Source: Patiria miniata
Lineage: Eukaryota > Echinodermata > Asteroidea > Valvatida > Asterinidae
Assembly (NCBI RefSeq): GCF_015706575.1
Contig: NW_024037047.1
Location: 1,492,632 to 1,556,631, forward strand
Direction: 5' to 3'
DNA length: 64,000 bases
Part shown: in pieces, positions 1 to 11,149 of the stretch
Layout: every line of letters begins with the position of its first letter
Numbering within the stretch: the first letter of the stretch is position 1
The notes under the pieces: generated by a model
What the model saw: the letters and a program-made list of their open reading frames with translations, nothing else
Database searches by the model: none
Told to the model about the DNA's origin: nothing
Program-made: the position numbers and the translations under genes

Positions 1-3000
1 GGAAACAATTTGCACGGTTTGCAGCCTGTCACTATCGCTAGTGTCCCATCCCTTGAAGAATTGCTCCTATATGAAAGTAGTCTGACAAGCAGTGACATCG
101 AGCCTCTTTTCTCTCTGCTTTCATCAGCAGGCAGAATAAAGAGAGTGTATCTGCAAGGAAACAATTTGCACGGTTTGCAGCAGCCTGTCACAATCGCTAG
201 TGTCCCATCCCTGGTAGAATTGCTACTACTTGAAAGTAGTCTGACAAACAGTGACATCGAGCCTCTTTTCTCTCTTCTTTCATCAGCAGGCAGCATAAAG
301 AAGGTTGTTCTGCTAGGAAACAATTTGCACGGTTTGCAGCCTGTCACGATCACTAGTGTCCCATCTCTTGAAGAATTGCAACTACTTGAAAGTAGTCTGA
401 CAAACAGTGACATCGAGCCTCTTTTCTCTCTTCTTTCATTAACAGGCAGCATAAAGAGAGTTTATCTGCGAGGAAACAATTTGCACTGTTTGCAGCCTGT
501 CATAATCGCTAGTGTCCCATCCCTTGAAGAATTGCAACTACTTGAAAGTAGTCTGACAAACAGTGACATCGAGCCTCTTTTTTCTCTTCTTTCATCAGCA
601 GGCAGAATAAAGAGAGTGTATCTGCGAGGAAACAATTTGCACGGTTTGCAGCCTGTCACGATCGCGAATGTCCCATCCCTGGAAGAATTGCATCTATATA
701 AAAGTAGTCTGACAAACAGTGACATCGAGCCTCTTTTCTCTCTTCTTTCATCAGCAGGCAGCATAAAGACAGTTTATCTGCAAGGAAACAATTTGCACGG
801 TTTGCAGCCTGTCACGATCGCTAGTGTCCCATCCCTTGAAGAATTGCAACTACTTGAAAGTAGTCTGACGAACAGTGACATCGAGCCTCTTTTCTCTCTT
901 CTTTCATCCGCAGGAAAAATAAAGAGAGTTTATCTGCAAGAAAACAATTTGCACGGTTTGCAGCCTGTCACGATCGCTAGTGTCCCATCCCTTGACGAAT
1001 TGCATCTATATAAAAGTAGTCTGACAAACAGTGACATCGAGCCTCTTTTCTCTATTCTTTCATTAGCAGGCAGCATAAAAAAAGTTGTTCTGCAAGGAAA
1101 CAATTTGCACTGTTTGCAGCCTGTCATAATCGCTAGTGTCCCATCCCTTGAAGAATTGCAACTACTTGAAAGTAGTCTGACAAACAGTGACATCGAGCCT
1201 CTTTTTTCTCTTCTTTCATCAGCAGGCAGAATAAAGAGAGTGTATCTGCGAGGAAACAATTTGCACGGTTTGCAGCCTGTCACAATCGCTAGTGTCCCAT
1301 CCCTTGAAGAATTGCAACTACTTGAAAGTAGTCTGACAAACAGTGACATCGAGCCTCTTTTTTCTCTTCTTTCATCAGCAGGCAGAATAAAGAGAGTGTA
1401 TCTGCAAGGAAACAATTTGCACGGTTTGCAGCCTGTCACGATCGCTAGTGTCCCATCCCTGGAAGAATTGCATCTATATAAAAGTAGTCTGACAAACAGT
1501 GACATCGAGCCTCTTTTCTCTCTTCTTTCATCAGCAGGCAGAATAAAGAGAGTTTATCTGCAAGGAAGCAATTTGCACGGTTTGCAGCCTGTCACACTCG
1601 CGAATGTCCCATCCCTTGAAGAATTGCAACTACTTGAAAGTAGTCTGTCAAGCAGTGACATCGAGCCTCTTTTCTCTCTTCTTTCATCAGCAGGCAGAAT
1701 AAAGAGAGTTGTTCTGCAAGGAAACAATTTGCACGGTTTGCAGCCTGTCACAATAGCTAGTGTCCCATCCCTGGAAGAATTGCAACTACTTGAAAGTAGT
1801 CTGACAAACAGTGACATCGAGCCTCTTTTCTCTCTTCTTTCATTAGCAGGCAGCATCAAGAAAGTTGTTCTGCGAGGAAACAATTTGCACGGTTTGCAGC
1901 CTGTCATATTCGCTAGTGTCCCATCCCTTGAAGAATTGCAACTTCTTGAAAGTAGTCTGACAAACAGTGACATCGAGCCTCTTTTCTCTCTTCTTTCATT
2001 AGCAGGCAGCATAAAGAAAGTTGTTCTGCAAGGAAACAATTTGCACTGTTTGCAGCCTGTCACAACCGCTAGTGTCCCATCCCTGGAAGAATTGCAACTA
2101 CTTGAAAGTAGTCTGACAAACAGTGACATCGAGCCTCTTTTCTCTCTTCTTTCATCAGCAGGCAGCATAAAAAGAGTTTATTTGCGAGGAAACAATTTGC
2201 ACGGTTTGCAGCCTGTCATAATCGCTAGTGTCCCATCCCTTGAAGAATTGCAACTACTTGAAAGTAGTCTGACAAACAGTGACATCGAGCCTCTTTTCTC
2301 TCTTCTTTCATCAGCAGGCAGAATAAAGAGAGTTTATCTTCGAGGAAACAATTTGCACGGTTTGCAGCCTGTCACAACCGCTAGTGTCCCATCCCTGGAA
2401 GAATTGAAACTACTTGAAAGTAGTCTGACAAACAGTGACATCGAGCCTCTTTTCTCTCTTCTTTCATCAGCAGGCAGAATAAAGAGAGTATATCTGCGAG
2501 GAAACAATTTGCACGGTTTGCAGCCTGTCACTATCGCTAGTGTCCCATCCCTTGAAGAATTGCAACTTCTTGAAAGTAGTCTGACAAACAGTGACATCGA
2601 GCCTCTTTTCTCTCTTCTTTCATTAGCAGGCAGCATAAAGAAAGTTGTTCTGCAAGGAAACAATTTGCACTGTTTGCAGCCTGTCACAACCGCTAGTGTC
2701 CCATCCCTGGAAGAATTGCAACTACTTGAAAGTAGTCTGACAAACAGTGACATCGAGCCTCTTTTCTCTCTTCTTTCATCAGCAGGCAGAATAAAGAGAG
2801 TTTATCTGCAAGGAAGCAATTTGCACGGTTTGCAGCCTGTCACAATCGCGAATGTCCCATCCCTTGAAGTATTGCAACTACTTGAAAGTAGTCTGACAAA
2901 CAGTGACATCGAGCCTCTTTTCTCTCTTCTTTTATCAGCAGGCAGCATAAAAAGAGTTTATTTGCGAGGAAACAATTTGCACGGTTTGCAGCCTGTCACG

Positions 3001-4524
3001 ATCGCGAATGTCCCATCCCTTGAAGAATTGCAACTACTTGAAAGTAGTCTGACAAACAGTGACATCGAGCCTCTTTTCACTCTTCTTTCATCAGCAGGCA
3101 GAATAAAGAGAGTTTATCTGCGAGGAAACAATTTGAACGGTTTGCAGCCTGTCACGATCGCTAGTGTCCCATCCCTTGAAGAATTGCATCTATATGAAAG
3201 TAGTCTGACAAACAGTGACATCGAGCCTCTTTTCTCTCTTCTTTCATCAGCAGGCAGAATAAAGAGAGTTGTTCTGCAAGGAAACAATTTGCACGGTTTG
3301 CAGCCTGTCACAATCGCTAGTGTCCCATCCCTGGAAGAATTGCAACTACTTGAAAGTAGTCTGACAAACAGTGACATTGAGCCTCTTTTCTCTCTTCTTT
3401 CATTAGCAGGCAGCATCAAGAAAGTTTATCTGCGAGGAAACAATTTGCACGGTTTGCAGTCTGTCACGATCTCTAGTGTCCCATCCCTTGAAGAATTGCA
3501 TCTATATTAAAGTAGTCTGAAAAACAGTGACATCGAGCCTATTTTCTCTCTCCTTTCATCAGCAGGCAGAATAAAGAGAGTTTATCTGCAAGGAAACAAT
3601 TTGCAGGGTTTGCAGCCTGTCATAATCGCTAGTGTCCCATCCCTTGACGAATTGCATCTATATGAAAATAGTCTGACAAACAGTGACATCGAGCCACTTT
3701 TCTATCTTCTTTCATCAGCAGGCAGAATAAAAACAGTTGTTTTGCGAGGAAACAATTTGCACGGTTTGCAGCCTGTCACAATCGCTAGTGTCTCATGCCT
3801 GGAAGAATTGCAACTACTTGAAAGTAGTCTGACAAACAGTGACATCGAGCCACTTTTCTCTCTTCTTTCATTAGCAGGCAGCATAAAGACAGTTGCTCTG
3901 CGAGGAAACAATTTGCACGGTTTGCAGCCTGTCACGATCGCTAGTATCCCCTCCCTCAAAGAACTCATTCTACGTGACAGTGGTTTGACAAACAGTGATA
4001 TTGAATCTTTTTTCTCTCTTATTTCATCAGCAGGCAGCATACAGAAGGTACTTCTGAAGGGAAACAATTTGCACGGTTTGCAGCCTGTCACGATCGCTAG
4101 TGTCCCTTCCCTTAAACATATTAAGCTGTATGAAAGTGGTCTGACAAAAAGTGACATTGAGCCACTTTTCTCTCTTCTTTCATCAGCAGGCGGCATAGAG
4201 GCAGTGTTTCTGAATGGCATCAATTTGCACGGTTTATCACATGTCCCCATTGATCACTTCCCCTTCCTTCACTTCGTAAATTTATCTGAGTGTTGTCTGC
4301 AGAACAGCGATATCGGGGCAATCATCCATTTACTGACTTCTCTTGGTCGTGTGACTAGAGTCAAGTTAAGAGGCAACAATTTGCATGGTAACGTTGCGGA
4401 GGCATTGGCTGCAGTTCCCTCGTTGGAAACGGTTACTGTCGGTACTCAGTGGCTACTGATATCAAACATTCAACATCAAACAAACAAAAAACGTCGCCAA
4501 AAAAAGAGATGTATGATAATGTAA
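1..4524 (+). CDS. LRR array protein, 3' part, with one in-frame stop
   Basis: The frame is open from base 1, so the gene begins left of the window. It encodes about 29 copies of a 52-residue (156-bp) unit starting every 156 bp from position 1; the second carries one extra codon. Each unit holds two leucine-rich repeats of about 24 and 28 residues (IKRVYLQGNNLHGLQPV and LEELQLLESSLTNSDIEP), the ribonuclease-inhibitor-like alternation found in NLR C-termini. Units are nearly identical to about 3.9 kb; the last four diverge, and a basic tail (NKKRRQKKR) ends at 4524. A TAA at 3508-3510 interrupts the frame where other units have AAA or GAA; the frame then continues to 4524. This could be a real nonsense change, an assembly error in a hard repeat, or a pseudogene. 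No NACHT, death or membrane domain is visible, so the NLR link is inference. LRR identity is firm; function as a recognition surface is family knowledge. Confidence 0.85.
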
Positions 4525-5034
4525 TTCACAGCTCGAAGATATTGCGCTGTTTATCATGTTTTCCCCACATATGAAATCAGTTAACATCTTTTTGATGGCA
4601 ATAGGTGCCCGAGGCTTTTCAATGCAAGATATATTTCAACTGTCTCTTAAGGTTTAGTGGATCCATGTTTGGCTAGAGGGAAGGTGTTGCTGAAAAGAAA
4701 GATGTTTACGGGCAGTTTTTCCCCGTTTTTTCCCGTTTGTTGCTGCACAAGTAGGTTTTGTTTAAACGATCTATCCTCTTAGTGAAGAGTTAATGTACAG
4801 TGTCCAATTTGTTTTTAATTACAAATCGCATCCCCATTCACTTCGTTCGAAAGTGGACTTAAAATATTCACCAGCTGTGTAAATGCACGTGAAGATATGT
4901 GAAATAAATCAGAGAGCCTTGATTCATGATAAAAATCACTACAAGGTAGACCCAGGTTAAGTGACATTAAACAGCTGTCAGATTGAAACTCCATCATAAC
5001 TGGTTGTTTAACTGTAGGGTTTGACAAGGACTTC
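4525..5034 (+). other. 3' flank of the LRR gene
   Basis: Non-coding sequence after the LRR stop. An AATAAA lies near 4902 and could serve as poly(A) signal, but nothing proves it is used. I see no other gene here. Confidence 0.4.
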
Positions 5035-5365
5035 GTACTTTTTAGAATGCATGATTCACATTGTCAAGGAGGACGGTTCAACAATGATATTAACAAGATG
5101 CAAGGTCAAACGTTCACAAAGCGAAGGTACATGGTTCATATTGAGAAGAAGTAAGGTGCAACGTTGACATCAAGCATGATCAATTGTACATTGACAAGAT
5201 CGAACGTGAATATTAACAAGTTGGAACATTCACATTAAGAAGGAACTACTTCCACAATGCGATATTAAACTACGTGCAATGTGCATATTGCGAAGGTACA
5301 ACGTCAATATTAAGAAGTTACAAGGTTCATATTATAAAGGGCAATATTAAAATGTCGTTCCAGGG
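5035..5365. repeat. Degenerate minisatellite
   Basis: Phrases of the type 'ttcacattgacaaggtg', 'atattaacaagatg' and 'tattaagaagttacaagg' recur every 25-30 bases. Copies are strongly diverged, so unit length and copy number (about 10-12) are estimates. Confidence 0.55.
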
Positions 5366-5631
5366 CCACCGTAATCATTTGCTGAATTGTATTGTGCTTA
5401 ATGTGCAGTAGCACCTGGAATAAGGTCTTCCTTAACAACAATTGTGCCCTTTTATGTTAAAAAAATTCCTACATTTTACTGCATAATCATTTATCAGGTG
5501 TTCGTTTTTATTTGTATGTAATTATATGTATGAAAGAGCTGTTTTAATCCATAGAACAAAATACTGCTTTGTGGAAAATGAATATCAAACATTTGTAGCT
5601 GCATGTTTAGAACAGAAAAGACCTGTCGGAT
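5366..5631. other. Non-coding, nothing recognised
   Basis: AT-rich sequence between two repeats; no exon, RNA gene or element recognised. Confidence 0.4.
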
Positions 5632-6022
5632 TTCAGGATTTACACAAAGACATCGAATAACGCTCATTTGCAAATCAAGTTTTGTTGTCTATGACTGTCA
5701 TGTTTTCTGAATAAAGTAGATATATTAAAGTGAATATCTTACGTTAAATGTTCAAATTGTCTATAGGCGATATTTGTGAGTGAATGGGAGCACTCATACG
5801 ACGCTATTTTGAGGGGGATTTCAGGATTTACACAAAGACATCGAATGACGCTGATTTGCAAATCATGTTTTGTTGTCTATGACTGTCATGTTTTCTGGAT
5901 AAACTAGTCATAGTTTATAAACAAGTCATAACTAGTCATATTAAAGTGAATGTCTTAAGTTAAATGCTCAAATATTCTATAGGCGATATTTTTAGTAAAT
6001 GAGAGCACTGATACGATGCCAA
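5632..6022. repeat. Tandem duplication of about 185 bp
   Basis: The block from 'ggatttcaggatttacacaa' at about 5632 recurs at about 5817 with some 90% identity through 'ctataggcgatatttt'. The second copy carries a short insertion of a 'tagtcata' motif. No coding potential. Confidence 0.85.
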
Positions 6023-7060
6023 TAAAAGAACTGTAATTTCTTGTTAACTAAAGCAAAGATATATATGTGACTATTGCTTCAACACGAACGTTTATAAATG
6101 CAAAACTATAACTTTGAAAAAATCTAACCAAACTGGATGTATAACACACAGTCTGCCATTCACTCGAGTATGGCTCACCGAGATTTTTTATTTAAGTTTA
6201 TTATTCAGTGTAGTTATGCTTTCAGTAACAGAAATACAAGAACAAGAGTATTTACAGCCGAAATAGGCCACAAATCAGGTAGGAATATAAAAGAAGTTAT
6301 CGTCATATTGAAGGATGCTTTATATTTTACATTATTTGCTCCCTACATTGACGATAATCATAAATTATCTGGAAATTATATGTCATGTAGGTATTCTTAT
6401 TTCTAAAAGCTGGAAAACCAAGTACGATTAAAAAAATTTCAAATTATATCTGGTGGTTTATCGATTTGATTAAGTTCCGCTGAAAAGTTTAATAAGAGAG
6501 GAGCAGATGTTGACATTTGCAAAAGACGTGGCTCATTGACAACCTTTCAGAACTGCGACGAAATTTAAATGTTTTTAAGAAACAACTTGTTTATTTTTAT
6601 ATAAAATATCGTTATATAAGAGATCTATTCCAAATTAATAATTGTTGTGGGCGAAGGCAGTAAAATGTTTGAGCAACCAAACTACAATGTTTTTGTCAAT
6701 ATACTGTTACTGATGTATACATTATAATACTAAGTATAACAGCTGTATCATGGACGAATTATTTCTGAATAAAACAGTCGACGCACAGAATTGTGTAACG
6801 ATGTTTAGTATAATTTGATAATTAAATACAATTCTGCTTGGGAAACAAAATTGTATCGAGGATTGTGCAAAGCTACCCCGAATTCTATATTTCCGTATAT
6901 TCCCAACCCATCCGCATTACTGGCCCTCCAAAGTTCTTTGAAAGACATATGACGTCGCCTGGAAAGGACACCCCACCCTCTGGATACAGAATAGCTTTAT
7001 TTTTTAAAGAGTGGGCTAATAATCACTACTTGTTGTACTCCAATGCTCCATGTGCATCAA
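6023..7060. other. Non-coding, nothing recognised
   Basis: AT-rich. A short open frame at 6137-6406 has neither protein-like composition nor splice context. No gene or element can be supported. Confidence 0.4.
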
Positions 7061-7990
7061 TGCAGGGGCGGATCTAACATTTTCCAAAGGGTATGACTGG
7101 GGTTTCGATGTCCGAAACATTTCAAAGGGGGGGGGGAGTTGTAATCGGTGCCTAAAGGGGAATGGAATAAAACGTCCAATAGTGGTAACATACACTCAGA
7201 TCAATTCACATTTAGGATATCCCAATCATGTTAGTATTGAACACGGCTCAATTGTGAGTGTGTGTGTGTGGGGGGGGGGGGATTAACCACTCCATCAATA
7301 CACCCCACACCCCCTCCCATCGATGAGGTCTATCCCTTGCATGCTGAATTGCATGAAGTTTCAGCCTACCAATAAGTAATAGCGCCCTCTTTCAGAATCC
7401 CATCTCCTCCATAAGAATAGTTACCGCCCTGTCTGCATGTAGACCACACTGAAGCATTTTTTAAAATTAATAAGTGAACTTTTTTTTCTTTATATCCATC
7501 CCCACCTGTCCCCTCCTCTCGTCCAATGTAACTGTCAGCCAATGAAATCAATTTTCTTTTGGTGCTTTGTAATACTTCGTTGTCCAAAAACCTTTTTTTC
7601 TGCAGGCGCGGTTCCAGAGTCAATATTTTTTAGGGGGGGGGGGGCTAGTAGGGTGAATCCAGTTTTTTTTTTTTTTCAGGGAGGCGTGCTGAAATGTAGA
7701 CCCGTTATTTTCTCCGGACACTTAGGCCCTTGAAAATCAATAGGGGGAGGGGTTCGTGCCATATTTTTAATATTGAGGGCTGATAAAATCCTACAATCAG
7801 GCACACTGTATTAACCAACAGTGTACAAATGTACCCTTCTCACGAATATTTATTTAGGGGGAGACCATTCGCATGTACGTCACATTCTAATATTTTGCTA
7901 AATGCATTTTTGGAGGGAATTTCTTTTGGGGGGGGGAGGCTAGCCCCGCATACAACCGCCACTAATTTTCTGATGAATGAACATTTTATG
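7061..7990. repeat. Cluster of G-run repeat relics
   Basis: Contains 'caggggcggatct' (7062), several G runs of 8-11, long T runs, and 'tctgcaggcgcggttccag' near 7600. The same end motif (a CAGGGGCGGATCC-like start) recurs near 29400, 58920 and 59510, suggesting worn copies of one dispersed non-autonomous transposon, perhaps hAT-like. Boundaries and target duplications are not clear here. Confidence 0.4.
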
Positions 7991-9238
7991 TACCCAGACT
8001 CAAATTCAGTAAACGCCCTCTTGTGATATGGATCTTGGGGCCCTCGTCAAGCCGGAGTCGTTACAAGAATCCTTTAAAGTCAACTCCACGATTTTTTTTT
8101 TTCAAATGCCTGGCAATGACATGTTTGTGAAGATGAGATCATAAAAGCTAAAATCGCAATGGAATCTCGAAATTCAAAAACACGTTTGTTGCATTCAGTC
8201 GTTATAACAAATTATTGAGCAAATGTAGAAGACTCAGTCTGATATTTCATAGTCTTGTTTCAAAACTGGATTTGTACTCCCCCCCCCCTATTTCAGCCGG
8301 TCCCTGGCAGCGAGATCAAACTAACGGCGGTAGAGGTCGCATTATCGCGATGAATCAAGTTCAGTCCGATCGGAGGACAAAATTGTTACGTCATAATATT
8401 ACCTATCCAGCATTTTGGTATTATGATAATAAGCAAACTGGATAATGGAGAGTAGTTTGTATTGTAGGAAGAATTTCAAGCAGCGTAAAATTAAAAGCCG
8501 TTACATGAGTTACAACTGGCCATGTTCACTATCGTTCCCATTGCACCTACAGTTGCAATATAAAGATACATAACTATACTGTGTTGAAATATCTATATTT
8601 TTCCATACCTTATGCAATCTATAGACAGATGGTATCATCCCCCTCCTCACCCACTATTTGATTTTACGGAGGCTAAGTGTCCCGAGAAAAAAAACTTAGT
8701 ATACACTTCAGCACGGATGTGCAAGTGCCTTTTTCATGAAATTATTACCCCCCCCCCGAATCAAATGCCCTTGTTACGCCCTTTCCTATCAAACGTACAC
8801 ACTGAAAGCATATTGACGAGCTTAAAATTGTCTCTTCTCTTGTAATGCATAATAACCCGTTATTTACACAAATATCCCCCCGCGCATTAACAAGATTGTG
8901 AATCTTCTCGAGATGGAAAACTATCCCTCGAAAGCACAAACACCCCTCTAACAATAATAAAGTCGTGCCCCTCTCGAGATGGGAAATCGGCAATCACAAA
9001 CAACAGTGCTCCTCTCACGAGGGAATGGGCGTTGCCAGGATTTCTTCTAGAGAGGGAAAAGCACATCCCCCTATAAAAAAATGCCTGTTCTTTTGAGCAT
9101 ATTCTCGATGTATCATTTTCGAGGATTGGCAGGGACATTTGCCCCTCCCCCCATTTAAATTACAGCAATATGACTTCGCTTCTCTTTTCCTTTTTTTCTC
9201 TCCTTTTTTTGTTTTTCGGGGAGGGGTGCAAACGCCCT
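7991..9238. other. Non-coding with C-runs and T-runs
   Basis: Several C-runs (8280, 8750, 8877, 9140) and recurring 'cccctctcgagatgg'-like phrases at 8900-9020 suggest worn repeats. Short open frames here follow the base bias and show no splice support. Confidence 0.35.
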
Positions 9239-9240
9239 TT

Positions 9241-9345
9241 TTGTGTATGACTGACAGACTGACTGATTGACCGACTGCCTGCAGACTGTCTGTTTGTCTG
9301 TTTGTATGTCTGACTGTCTGACTGTCTGACTGACTGACCATATGG
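9241..9345. repeat. GACT/GTCT microsatellite
   Basis: Interrupted tetranucleotide array of 'gactgact', 'gtctgtttgtct' and 'gtctgact' units. Similar arrays lie near 10620, 39050 and 46300. Confidence 0.8.
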
Positions 9346-10800
9346 AATCGTTTGTCTCATTCCTTCTTTTGGGGGCTATTGATTTATACAGCGCTCACCA
9401 TGGATACGCACCTTTAGCCAATCAAGAGTGACATTCAGTAAGCGCATCACGCGTGCGTTCAAGGCAACGTAAGACCATGTCGTTGGATTTGGCATGTAAA
9501 CAGACGAAAATGCGCGACGAAACCCCCCATTTTTTTTACACAAATGTGAAACACCCATGTATTCCGAGACAATTTACTTCTAAAATGAGACCCATACAGT
9601 CTTTGGGGTAAAGCCTGCGAGCTAATTGACATCAAAGAAGTGACATAAATAAATGTGAGTGTATCCCGACCTTTCATTATTTTCAGCAACGTTACGCCAT
9701 GCATCCGCTGTGTGTGTGTCGTCAGATGGTCTCTTCCCGTCTACTCTCGGGTGAATTGCATTACCTCTGCTCCAGCAAGCATACTTTGACCTATCCTAAG
9801 CCTAACAAATCAGGCACTATGCTTATAAAATACTTTTCAAAGCTTTCATATTGTGGAGCATGCAAGTCTATTTCAAAGATACCTCATGTGAAAATGGTTT
9901 GGCAGTTAATTGTCTTAAAATAAATCCTTCAAAGAAATGAAACAGTCTATATGACCAAATACGGTAATGGGATGTCCCCGAAACGGGACAAACAAAACGG
10001 ATCGGTATGGAGTGTCGAAGTGAATACGTCACGCGCACAAAATGTGTGTGAAAGACATTTGCACGTGATTCAGCCTGTGAACCATATTAATATATAGAAT
10101 AAAAAGACGTGAACCAACACGCACGCGTACTTCACTCGTTTGCACTACACTTTCTGGTTCCAACGACTGGTTTTTACACTTCGGTACTCTATATGGCAAA
10201 TTTTTGAGGGTATCATGTACTTACAGGAAATTTGCATATTGACGTTTCATTCAGGTATTAAATGAATATTTATGAGCTATTCTTTCATATGCCACGTGTA
10301 CAAATTGCATAACGAAGTTCAGAGAGTCAAGGCGCGGCGCGAGAGAGCAGTATTGAGATTCGCTTGCGCAAAGACCCATAGCATTGTGGGTTCTTTGTAA
10401 ATGTGCATGTCAAACTTCAAACATACATGTACTAACACACGAAATAATTTTGATCAAGTGTAGTTTTGGATATCAAGTTTACAAACTGTTCCCAGTACTT
10501 CAAATGACCAGCAGATTGATTTCAATAATGACACGCCGTACTCGGCATCAAACTCCACACGCCTATCTCTGTTCTGTTGTTGGAGGCGCTATCAATGAGA
10601 CGTTTTAACTCCATGTGCCGACTGACCGATTGACCGACCGACTGACCGCTGCATGACTGTCGTATAAGTGTGACTACTGCGTCATGCAAGATCGGCTCAA
10701 TCGGTTTCTTGCGTAGACAAGATACAATAAAAGACATTCAAAGAAAAGCTATTTAAAATCAGTTTACGTTTCTACCCGCTCTCAGACCAGCATCTTACAG
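9346..10800. other. Non-coding, nothing firm
   Basis: No exon with convincing composition and splice sites found. A short 'gaccgaccgactgacc' stretch sits near 10620-10650. Confidence 0.4.
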
Positions 10801-10807
10801 GGCCGTA

Positions 10808-11128
10808 TCATAAGTCCGACGCCTCATAAGTCAAAAATTTGGACTCATGAGGCGTCGGACTTATGAGGCATAACATTTATTTATTCCGCCTCATAGGTCC
10901 GACGCCTCTTAAGTCCGACGCCTCATAAGTCCGACGCTGGGAAAACGAGGCGTTTAATTTGTCGGACCTACGAGGCGTCGGAGCTATGAGGCGTCGGAGC
11001 TATGAGGCGTCGGACTTATGAAGCGTTGGGCCTATGAGGCGTCGGACTTATGGGCCTTATTGGGATTGCGATTTTGTCGGACTAATGAGGCGTCGGACCT
11101 ATGAGGCGTCGGACTTATGAGCGGACCC
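10808..11128. repeat. Array of a 16-mer in both orientations
   Basis: The motif GGCGTCGGACTTATGA and its reverse complement TCATAAGTCCGACGCC recur about a dozen times with few changes, mostly one orientation on the left and the other on the right. The block can therefore fold into large hairpins. CpG density is well above that of the flanks. It fits no coding frame. Confidence 0.85.
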
Positions 11129-11149
11129 CCATCATACATGTACTACTAG

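Noticed and set aside
462-4250. Several long open frames on minus through the LRR array
   Set aside because: They are the reverse complement of the repeat: a period divisible by three without antisense stops keeps the frame open. The composition (CNSSRDGT repeats) matches no protein.
9015-9360. Open frames over the GACT microsatellite (SQSVSQSV-type peptides)
   Set aside because: Products of a tetranucleotide repeat; the same happens at 38912-39214.
10808-11128. CRISPR-like array
   Set aside because: The repeats occur in both orientations with no regular unique spacers, and the genome is animal.
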